DNA of 32,933 bases from positions 1 through 32,933 of the forward strand of contig CAITPB010000222.1 in assembly GCA_903894145.1 (NCBI GenBank), given 5' to 3'. Under the pieces are notes generated by a model. That model saw only the letters and a program-made list of their open reading frames with translations, did no database searches and was not told the DNA's origin. This DNA comes from Candidatus Firestoneibacteriota bacterium. GTDB taxonomy: Bacteria; Oederibacteriota; D2-FULL-39-29; CAIOVX01. Below are positions 25,539 through 32,933 of this stretch, piece after piece. The position numbers were made by a program, and so were the translations under genes. Every line of letters starts with the position of its first letter. The stretch's first letter is position 1.

Positions 25539-27107
25539 CTAGAATTTCACATCCAGGCCGGCCGAAAGAAACGCGCCTGTCAGCGCCCTTCCTTTAATAA
25601 TCTCGGCATTCTGGTTTAGCAGGTTGTCCCCGGCCAGAAAAGCGGTGAATCCGCCGAAAAACTCTTTTGAAAGTTTCAGCCCGGCAAGCAGCCTGCCCGG
25701 CACCGTATCGGAATTTGTCTCGCTGTAATTCATCTCGCTCTTGTATTCTAATGTTGCCGTAAAATCCCAGCCGGAATCCGCGTACTCGCCGCGCAGGGCA
25801 ACCGCGTGCGCCGGCATGTAGGGCACGAATTTCCCCGGCTGGCTGTTGAGCGTGTTCATAAAAGTGTACTTGAGCGACTGCGTGAAGTTTTGGGAAAGTT
25901 TCCACTGCCCGCTGAAGTTCACGCCGGCAATTGAAACGCCGGAAATATTCACGGGACGAAGGACATCCGGCACAGGAGCGGTCTCCGTCTCATAGGTGAT
26001 CAGGTTCTCAACTTCCTTGCGGAAAATCTCAAGCGAGACCGGCAGGTCATTCGTTATCTTATGCTGCAGTCCCGTTGAGAGATAGAACCGGTCGTTCTCG
26101 GCGTTTAAACCTGAAGCGCGGTCCGCCGGCCTTTGGCCGTAGATTTCCGAGGCCCTGGGGAAGACCAGCCCCGGAGCATAGGAAGCGTAGAGAGTGGTTT
26201 CACCGTCAAGATCCACGCTTGCCGAAACTTCCGGATTGAGCCTGCACTGTTCATATTTAAGGCCAATATCAAGGAGCGCCGGATTAAGCTGAAATTTTGC
26301 AGACGCTGACAGTAAATATAACTGTCCAAATAGCGAATCGCTCCTGGCTTCCGCGGCCGCGGATCCCAACACCTTGTTGTTCTCCTGCTCTATCCTGAAA
26401 TCCCCGCCCAGGAAAAGATCCAGAAGGTTATCCGTGAGGCCGGTCTTTTCGAGAGTTGTCCTGGCGGCCCGGACTCCACCTTTTATTTTCAGGGCCGGCG
26501 AGATATTGCCGGAAAGCGTGAGATCTGTTTCAACCAGGCTGTCGCGGTATTCGTCCGCAGAGTAGCTTAACGAGGGGGAAGTCCGAAACGCCGAACCGGC
26601 CCGGTAAATAAACGAAAGCGAAGCGTCAAAGGCTTTATCAAACGAAGCGCTTATATCCAGGTTCAGAGCTCCCGCATTATAGCCGTTGTCGGATACATAA
26701 TAATTCCGAAGGTCCTTTTCCGCCTTCAAAAGCAGGCTGAGCCTGTCAAAACTTTCCCCATAGATAAGCTTGCCGTATAAAGAGGAAAAGGAACCATAGG
26801 CGGCAATCAGCTCTACCAGCCTTTTACTGCTCTGCTTGTTAACTTCAAGTTCAGGCGCGGAACTTTTCACATTGTCCAGATAGGGGCCCTTTATGAACTG
26901 CAGTTCCATAAGGGGAGTCTCTTTCGGAGGCAGGGGATAGTTTTCGGGGAGCAGGTCTTTCTTCTCCCCTCCGACCTTTATCTCGCTCTCTCCCGTAATA
27001 ACCACATCCGGAAGGACAAAGACCGGCTCGCGTTCTTTTTTCTCCATCTCCTGCGCAAAGCAGAATGCCGGAAGAAGGAGGGCTGTCAGAAATATTAGTT
27101 TTTTCAT
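25539..27107 (-). CDS. TonB-dependent-receptor-like outer membrane beta-barrel without an evident plug domain
   Basis: 522 aa; signal peptide, TonB-box-like 'LPDVVITGESEIKV', alternating barrel strands, C-terminal '...LSAGLDVKF'; 4-nt overlap with TPR gene. Confidence 0.8.
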   Translation of the reverse strand: MKKLIFLTALLLPAFCFAQEMEKKEREPVFVLPDVVITGESEIKVGGEKKDLLPENYPLPPKETPLMELQFIKGPYLDNVKSSAPELEVNKQSSKRLVELIAAYGSFSSLYGKLIYGESFDRLSLLLKAEKDLRNYYVSDNGYNAGALNLDISASFDKAFDASLSFIYRAGSAFRTSPSLSYSADEYRDSLVETDLTLSGNISPALKIKGGVRAARTTLEKTGLTDNLLDLFLGGDFRIEQENNKVLGSAAAEARSDSLFGQLYLLSASAKFQLNPALLDIGLKYEQCRLNPEVSASVDLDGETTLYASYAPGLVFPRASEIYGQRPADRASGLNAENDRFYLSTGLQHKITNDLPVSLEIFRKEVENLITYETETAPVPDVLRPVNISGVSIAGVNFSGQWKLSQNFTQSLKYTFMNTLNSQPGKFVPYMPAHAVALRGEYADSGWDFTATLEYKSEMNYSETNSDTVPGRLLAGLKLSKEFFGGFTAFLAGDNLLNQNAEIIKGRALTGAFLSAGLDVKF

Positions 27108-30037
27108 TTCTTTGTCCTCTCTCCCGTGACCTCTTCCGCGGGCACATTCTCATTCGTCGTATCGGCGGAAGGCGGCATTGCGCTCTTTAGCGCCTTGAGC
27201 CTCTTTTCCGCGGCGTCAGTCCACTCCTTTTTCCCGCCGGTTTTTATTATATCGTTGTATAGTTCCGCGGCCTTGTCTAATTTGCCGGACTTCTCAAAAC
27301 ATTCGGCGGCCCTGGCCTTGGCGGTAACCTTCCACATTCCCGAGGCATTCTCAACCGCGAGGACTTTCAGGTATTCGTCCGCGGCGGAATCCGTATCACC
27401 CTTCGAAAAGTAGCAGTTCCCTATCCAGTATTGGGCCTCCTGCGCTTTCGCGGGAAAATTCGCGGTGATGAACCTGTACGCCGCGATGGCCTTGTCAAAG
27501 TTCTTCTCATCCTCGTACATAACGCCAAGATCGAGAGCGGCATCCCTGGAAAGAGCGGATTTCGGAAACTCTTTCAGAATTCTCTCGTATCTGACGATTG
27601 CTTCGGCCTTCTTCTTCGCCTTCCGGAGAGAAAGGCCCGAGTTGAAAATTGCCGAGATTATGTATTCGCTTTTGGGGTATTTTTCCGCCACTTCGTCGTA
27701 TTCAGCCGCCGAGTCATCGTATCTTTCCAGGATATAATATATGTTGGCAATCTTAAAGAGGGCCTTCGGCGCCACCGTGGAAGAGGCAAATCTGTCGGCC
27801 GCCATCCGGAAACTTTCGACCGCCCTTCCGTTATCCTTCAATGCAAGCCAGGCTTCGCCTTTTGAATAGAGCGCCTCGGGAATCTTTGTTGATTCTGGGA
27901 AAGCGGCCATATAATTATCAAACTCGTCCACTGCCTGTTTAAATTTGCCGCTTTTTATATAGTAGCCTGCCAGTTTAAACTGCACTTCTTCGGAAAATTC
28001 TTCTTTCGGGAACTTCTTCAGGAAGTACCGCGAGATCTCCTCCGCTTTGTCGCTCTCGTCTGTGCGGGAATAGCACCAGGAGAGCCCGTAGAGCGAGTCA
28101 CGCTCGTACTTGGTGGCAGAGTAGGCTTTTCTGACTTCCTCGTAAAGCGCTATGGCTTTCTGATATTCCTGCAGGTTATACCACGAATCCGCGGCTTTAA
28201 GCAGGGCGTCCGGCACAAGGGTGTTCTGCGGATAAGCCTCCCTGACTTTCAGGAAATACTCCACCGCTTTCGAAAAATTGTCCTGCCTGAAGTACGAGAA
28301 TCCTATCCAGTAAACGCTGTCCGCCGTGTCCAGGCCTTCCCAAACCTTAACGGCCCCGGCAAAGTCATTCATGTTATAGAGACAACGGCCTATCTGGAAC
28401 AAGGTCCTGGCAATATCGCCTTTATCCGCCGGCTTCTCCAGCGCCTTTCGGTACGCCGCGCCCGCGGAAGCATAATCTTTCAGGTTGTAAAATGACGAGC
28501 CCGCCATATTGAGAGCTTCAAACGCCAGTTCGGGAACTTTTTCGTCCTCTGCAACTCCCTTAAACTCCGCGATGGCCTGAGTGAATTTTTTCTGAGAATA
28601 ATGGCACCAGGCCGTGCCGAGCCTGGACATTGGAGTGAATTTCGAGTCCCGGTACGCCGAGACGGCTTTGCTGTAGGCTGCAATAGCATTGTCATAATCT
28701 TTCAGCGCGTAGAAAGTCTCGCCCAAACGGAATTGCGCTTCGGCCGCTCTCGGGCTTAACGGGTATTTTGCGAGCAGTTTGTTGAAATTTTCCCTGGCAA
28801 ATCCGAAAAGTTTCAGTTTATAGTCGCACCAGGCGACAAAATAAACGGAATCCGGCGCGAACTCGCTTTCAGGGAATTCCTTAAAGAGCTTGTCGTAAAT
28901 GGTTTTCGCGTCCTCCAGCCTGCCTATGGCGTAATATGAGTTCCCGGTCAGGTAAAGGGAATTGGCCCGAAGCGACGGCGGCACTTTCTCTTTGTTTACA
29001 GCCCCGAGCTGTTTTATGGCCTCCCAGTACTTCTGCTGTTTGTAATAGCACCACGCCAGTCCGTACCTCGCGCGGTTTGTTATCTCCCCCGCGCTGCCAG
29101 GTTTCTCGGCAACTCCCGCAAAATATTTGACCGCGTTATTGAAATTGCCGAGCGTTATATTTGTTATGCCGAGCCGGTAAAGCACTTCATTCTTAAGCGC
29201 GCTCTTGTCGAAGGCCGCCAGGAAGGAGTCAAAAACCGTGTCAGCGGACTGAAAGTCTTTTATTTTATAGTAACACTCGCCGAGGCGGTAGGTTGCCGCG
29301 TCCGCGTATTTACTTGCGGGAGCCTTTTTAGCGAAATCCTTGAAGGCAATGATAGCTTCGTAATATTCGCCGGAGTGATAAAGCGACTCCCCCTTCCAGA
29401 AAAGCGCCGTATCCGCAAGCGGGCTGGACTTGAATTTTGTGTTGAGCTCGGAGAAAGCCCCGGAAGCCCTGTAATAGTTGCCAAGTTTAAAATAGCACCA
29501 GCCCGCCGAATAGCAGGCATAATCCGCGGATCTGTAGTCGCCAAAATCACGGCTTACCGTTTCATAGGCGATAGCCGCGTTCTCGAACTCGCCGCCGTTA
29601 AAATAGGCTTCGGCCGTCCAAAAATTCGCGTCGGCCGCCAGATAGGTCTTAGGATTCTTGTCGAGGAGGCTCTTGAAAGCTTCTTCCGAGCCGGAATAAT
29701 CTTTAAGCCTGAACAAACACTCCCCTATCCGGTACATCACGGTATCCCGGTAATCAAGAGAGCTGTACCGCTCAAGCACGGTCTTGTATTCCGGCACGGC
29801 TTTCTCGTACTCACCCTGCTTATAGAAGCATTCGGCAGTCATATAAGCCGCATCACCGCACTCGCGGCTGTCGGGATACGCGGAGATTATTTTCTGGAAT
29901 TGCTCCACAGCGAAATTATAATTGGCGTTCTTGTAGAGATCATAGGCAAATTTATAGAGTTCTGAAGAGGAAACCTGGGAAAAGAGCAGCACAGGCAAGA
30001 GAATTGAAAGCAATGTAATCAATATCTTTCGGCCCAT
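27104..30037 (-). CDS. Large secreted tetratricopeptide-repeat protein
   Basis: 977 aa; signal peptide MGRKILITLLSILLPVLLFSQ; many tandem TPR/YbgF-like units (e.g. 'YRLGECYYKIKDFQSAD', 'AEAYFNGGEFENAAIAYE'). Confidence 0.93.
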   Translation of the reverse strand: MGRKILITLLSILLPVLLFSQVSSSELYKFAYDLYKNANYNFAVEQFQKIISAYPDSRECGDAAYMTAECFYKQGEYEKAVPEYKTVLERYSSLDYRDTVMYRIGECLFRLKDYSGSEEAFKSLLDKNPKTYLAADANFWTAEAYFNGGEFENAAIAYETVSRDFGDYRSADYACYSAGWCYFKLGNYYRASGAFSELNTKFKSSPLADTALFWKGESLYHSGEYYEAIIAFKDFAKKAPASKYADAATYRLGECYYKIKDFQSADTVFDSFLAAFDKSALKNEVLYRLGITNITLGNFNNAVKYFAGVAEKPGSAGEITNRARYGLAWCYYKQQKYWEAIKQLGAVNKEKVPPSLRANSLYLTGNSYYAIGRLEDAKTIYDKLFKEFPESEFAPDSVYFVAWCDYKLKLFGFARENFNKLLAKYPLSPRAAEAQFRLGETFYALKDYDNAIAAYSKAVSAYRDSKFTPMSRLGTAWCHYSQKKFTQAIAEFKGVAEDEKVPELAFEALNMAGSSFYNLKDYASAGAAYRKALEKPADKGDIARTLFQIGRCLYNMNDFAGAVKVWEGLDTADSVYWIGFSYFRQDNFSKAVEYFLKVREAYPQNTLVPDALLKAADSWYNLQEYQKAIALYEEVRKAYSATKYERDSLYGLSWCYSRTDESDKAEEISRYFLKKFPKEEFSEEVQFKLAGYYIKSGKFKQAVDEFDNYMAAFPESTKIPEALYSKGEAWLALKDNGRAVESFRMAADRFASSTVAPKALFKIANIYYILERYDDSAAEYDEVAEKYPKSEYIISAIFNSGLSLRKAKKKAEAIVRYERILKEFPKSALSRDAALDLGVMYEDEKNFDKAIAAYRFITANFPAKAQEAQYWIGNCYFSKGDTDSAADEYLKVLAVENASGMWKVTAKARAAECFEKSGKLDKAAELYNDIIKTGGKKEWTDAAEKRLKALKSAMPPSADTTNENVPAEEVTGERTKK

Positions 30038-30067
30038 TTTGCCCCTTTGCTAAGAGATATTTTCTAC

Positions 30068-30096
30068 ATTATATAACAATAAGCCGCTGATTTCAA
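30068..30096 (-). promoter_or_regulatory. Sigma70-like promoter for the TPR/TonB operon
   Basis: Minus strand TTGAAA-N17-TATAAT; ends 31 nt upstream of the start codon at 30037, which is preceded by AAAGGGGC RBS. Confidence 0.75.
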
Positions 30097-30286
30097 CAGA
30101 TAGCCTTGTGATAAAAATTACTATTTCTCCTTAAGATACAAGCGTTTCTTAAATATTTTTAATGTTTATTCTAATTATTCTCATATAATATCAACAACCA
30201 CAAAGGGTTTTACTTCAGAGGGTCCGCACGAACGGAAAAAAGAAAATCACGAGATTTACAATGACTTCTGAATAGCGCCGCTTGAA

Positions 30287-30961
30287 CTATTTTCGCGGTT
30301 TTAGTTTTAACTTCGATTCTTTGCTGTATTTTTTTATGATATCTACGACTTCCTTCGCGGTGTCCGCCGTCTGAATGATGTTAAGATCGTTTTGCCCGAT
30401 GAACCCGCGCCCCAGCATCTCTTTCTTCATCCAGTCAAGCAAACCGCCCCAGTATTCCTTACCCACCATTACAACCGGAAAAGGATTGATCTTTTTTGTC
30501 TCGATTAGCGTGATAGATTCAAAAAGCTCGTCCATGGTCCCGAAACCGCCGGGCATAATCACGAATGCGGTAGCGTATTTGACGAACATCACTTTTCTCG
30601 CGAAGAAGTACCTGAAGGAAATATTCTTGTGAAGATATGGGTTCGGTTTCTGCTCGAAAGGCAGCTCAATATTCAAGCCGACAGACAGCCCTTTGTTCTT
30701 GAAAGCGCCCTTGCTTCCGGCCTCCATGATGCCCGGGCCGCCTCCCGTAATTATCGAGAATCCTGCCTTCGTGAGTTTCGCGGAAATCTCCTCCGCGAGC
30801 CTGTAATATTTTGAGTCCTGCTTCACGCGGGCAGAACCGAAGATGGATACGGCGGGAGTCACCTTGGCCAGCTCGTCAAACCCTTCCACAAATTCCGAGA
30901 GTATGCGGAACATCCGCCAGTTGTCTTCGTAGGTGAAATCGTCAAAGATTTTTTTCTTCAT
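30287..30961 (-). CDS. TIGR00730/LOG family Rossmann-fold protein (nucleoside monophosphate phosphoribohydrolase-like)
   Basis: 224 aa; 'ITGGGPGIMEAGSKGAF', 'MPGGFGTMDELFESITLIETKK'; GGAGG RBS upstream. Confidence 0.93.
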   Translation of the reverse strand: MKKKIFDDFTYEDNWRMFRILSEFVEGFDELAKVTPAVSIFGSARVKQDSKYYRLAEEISAKLTKAGFSIITGGGPGIMEAGSKGAFKNKGLSVGLNIELPFEQKPNPYLHKNISFRYFFARKVMFVKYATAFVIMPGGFGTMDELFESITLIETKKINPFPVVMVGKEYWGGLLDWMKKEMLGRGFIGQNDLNIIQTADTAKEVVDIIKKYSKESKLKLKPRK

Positions 30962-31031
30962 TTAAACCTCCGTGAAAATGATTACGCGGACCAGGAAGAG
31001 CTATTACACAGATTACAGCTCCATACCGTCT

Positions 31032-32207
31032 CTACACCGTTTCCAGCGGCCAAAAGAAAAAATCCAGCGGGAAAAGAATGTCCAGAAACTCCGCGCCCAC
31101 GGGAAGTTTCATCCATTCAGACGGCTTTGAGAGCGGGAAAAGAAGCTTGACCATCTCGTGTTCGTTCAAGACCATTTTTATTTTGGCGGGTTTGGCGGTA
31201 ACCCTGACCCTCTTCCCCGCGGCTTCTATAGTGGCGCTCTGTCCCGTCCCTTCCATAACTAAAGTCACCGAGTGCCGTCCGCAAAGGACCGAGGATTTCG
31301 CTTTCATATTCATCTGTTTCAGGAACCTCTTAAGAGTTTGCGAAAGATTGATGATCTTTACGCATCCGTCCCCGTAAAAGTCGTCGCTCTTGTCTCCCCA
31401 GGAAAACCCGTTAAAGAAATCTTTGTATCTGTTTGGAAATGACGGGGTAACAGCCTCCAGCCTTTTGAAACCGAGCTTATCAAACGCGTGCCTTATCAGC
31501 GGCTTCAGCTCTTCAAGGGAACCGCCGCATTCAAGCACCCTTGCCTGCTCGTCGCTTTGTTTTGTCCCGAGCGTCAGATAGGCAAGCACTTTATCCTTTT
31601 CAAGCGCAAGCCAGGTGTCGCGCTTTCGCCTGCCGTAAAGCAGTTTATCCAGCGCCAAGCGTCTCTTCTGGCCGAATTCTTCCGCCGAGTGTAATTTTAT
31701 CAGCTGCTTCAGGTACCTGCTTTCTCCGGAGTACTTTTTTATCGCGCGGTGTTTGCATTCCGGGAAATATCTCGGAGCGGTGATGAACTTGCTCACCCTG
31801 CCGCCGCATTCCCAGCCAAAATAACCGTATCTCTTCCTGTCCCCGCCGAGCCACGAAATCTCGTACCTCCTTTCGTGAAGCAGCTCTACCGCACGCTTTA
31901 GAAGAACCGACATATACCCTTTCCCGCGCGCCTTCTCGTGCGTGGCAACCCCGCCTATGTTTCCAAACTTAAGTATTGAGCCGTTAACCTTCAGGTCCTG
32001 GGGGTAAATGCCAACGTGAGCCGCGACAAAACTCCCTTCCTTAAGGAGCAAATGCTGTTTGAATTTTTTCGGGTCGGGCATTGAAGTATGCGGCCACTGT
32101 TTTTGGAAAGGATACTGGGTCGGCCAAACATTGTTTAGCAGCGCCAGGAACCCTTTCACGTCTTTCTTTGTAAGAAAACAAATCTCTATTTTTTTATCCT
32201 TGACCAC
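31032..32207 (-). CDS. GNAT family N-acetyltransferase (Eis/SCP2-like two-domain)
   Basis: 391 aa; 'IGGVATHEKARGKGYMSVLLKRAVELL' acetyl-CoA binding motif, C-terminal extension. Confidence 0.8.
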   Translation of the reverse strand: MVKDKKIEICFLTKKDVKGFLALLNNVWPTQYPFQKQWPHTSMPDPKKFKQHLLLKEGSFVAAHVGIYPQDLKVNGSILKFGNIGGVATHEKARGKGYMSVLLKRAVELLHERRYEISWLGGDRKRYGYFGWECGGRVSKFITAPRYFPECKHRAIKKYSGESRYLKQLIKLHSAEEFGQKRRLALDKLLYGRRKRDTWLALEKDKVLAYLTLGTKQSDEQARVLECGGSLEELKPLIRHAFDKLGFKRLEAVTPSFPNRYKDFFNGFSWGDKSDDFYGDGCVKIINLSQTLKRFLKQMNMKAKSSVLCGRHSVTLVMEGTGQSATIEAAGKRVRVTAKPAKIKMVLNEHEMVKLLFPLSKPSEWMKLPVGAEFLDILFPLDFFFWPLETV

Positions 32208-32248
32208 TATCAGCTTCTCCTTAGTCCTCTGTCTGCCGGCTCCGCCGG

Positions 32249-32280
32249 ATTGCTAATTGCTGATTGCTAATTACTAATTA
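32249..32280. repeat. Period-7 tandem repeat (ATTRCTR)n
   Basis: attgcta attgctg attgcta attacta atta. Confidence 0.75.
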
Positions 32281-32339
32281 ACGACTCAAGGTTAAGACTC
32301 TAACGGATTGGCAACTGCCTTCTGTCTGCCGCTCCGCGG

Positions 32340-32371
32340 ATTGCTAATGGCTGATTACTGATTGCTAATTA
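32340..32371. repeat. Second period-7 tandem repeat (ATTRCTR)n
   Basis: attgcta atggctg attactg attgcta attaa; both arrays preceded by tctgtctgccg(g)ctccg(c)cgg. Confidence 0.75.
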
Positions 32372-32405
32372 AAGACTCACGGATTCAATCGGTATACCGT
32401 CTACG

Positions 32406-32433
32406 GTCCTCTGTCCTCTGCCTTCCGTCCTCA
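32406..32433. repeat. Period-7 pyrimidine repeat (GTCCTCT)n
   Basis: gtcctct gtcctct gccttcc gtcctca. Confidence 0.65.
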
Positions 32434-32458
32434 GATCTTGCTGACCCTCCGACCATCT

Positions 32459-32932
32459 TTATTTGAGGTATGGTTTCTCCGCTCTCCTAAAATATTCCTT
32501 CTGCAGGCGCGGCACAACCTTATCGTTCTTGACCAGCTTTATCCTCTCCGCGACATAATCCGCGACGATTTTCAGGACTTTTTTGCCCTTCTCTTTTGTG
32601 GCTGTTCTTGCGTCGCCGGCGTAATGCTCCGGGAAGTCAGCATACCAGAACATGGTCGTGGTCAAGTCCTTCAGGTGTTTTGTACGGTTCATAGGAAGCC
32701 CCGGGCCTTTAGGCAGGTATTTCATGTTTACAGAATTTTCGTCCATTGCCATCATGGCGCTGGTCTCCCATTCTCCGGCGTGGTTGTCGTCTGTATCCAG
32801 GAACTTGTCCCATTCTTTTTTCATGGGACCGTAGGTTCCCTTTATAAGGTAAAGCGCGTAGTCCTTCTTTTTATAGAGGCTGGAAATCACAAAATACGGA
32901 AGGAAGTTCGTGTTTCCTCCGTGGGCATTCAC
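32459..32932 (-). CDS. Creatininase family protein (5' truncated by the window edge)
   Basis: 'NAHGGNTNFLPYF' metal-binding motif, 'DDNHAGEWETSAMMA'. Confidence 0.88.
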   Translation of the reverse strand: MNAHGGNTNFLPYFVISSLYKKKDYALYLIKGTYGPMKKEWDKFLDTDDNHAGEWETSAMMAMDENSVNMKYLPKGPGLPMNRTKHLKDLTTTMFWYADFPEHYAGDARTATKEKGKKVLKIVADYVAERIKLVKNDKVVPRLQKEYFRRAEKPYLK

Positions 32933-32933
32933 A

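Noticed and set aside
30236-30257. Weak terminator after the LOG gene (AAATC-TCGT-GATTT then TTTTCTTTTTT on the minus strand)
   Set aside because: Stem is only 5 AT-rich bp; could be chance, so not listed as a feature.
32225-32455. Possible CRISPR array
   Set aside because: Units are 7-8 bp with no 20-40 bp spacers and no cas genes in the window.

Overview
All 29 protein-coding genes I can support lie on the minus strand, and most are packed into two long operon-like runs. (1) TPR giant (30037) -> short TonB-box outer-membrane barrel without an obvious plug -> ExbB -> ExbD -> TonB -> TPR/SpoIID lipoprotein -> DUF3307 -> M42 peptidase. This run has a strong sigma70-like promoter at 30068-30096 and ends at a perfect intrinsic terminator at 19517-19546. 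(2) M16 peptidase pair -> rpoN -> ptsN -> hprK -> yvcK-like -> mannose-family PTS IIA, IIB -> GH57 -> IIC, IID -> HPr -> enzyme I -> acyltransferase -> kdtA -> lpxK -> lpxL, which is 17 nearly contiguous genes over about 17.2 kb. Between them is a solitary RACE/ASKHA-type 2Fe-2S protein (17509-19311), with two inverted repeats upstream and an imperfect relic duplication of its own C-terminus downstream. Outside the runs are a LOG-family protein, a GNAT/SCP2-like acetyltransferase and a 5'-truncated creatininase. Intergenic gaps carry short tandem repeats of period 7, 8 and 9 bp and a multi-hairpin element. The lipid A genes, TonB system and OM barrel indicate a diderm bacterium; I cannot assign taxonomy from sequence alone. 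Leads for a new system: the TPR/plugless-barrel/ExbBD-TonB envelope module and the PTS-GH57-lipid A super-operon. I found no CRISPR array, no rRNA or tRNA I could support, and no transposase.
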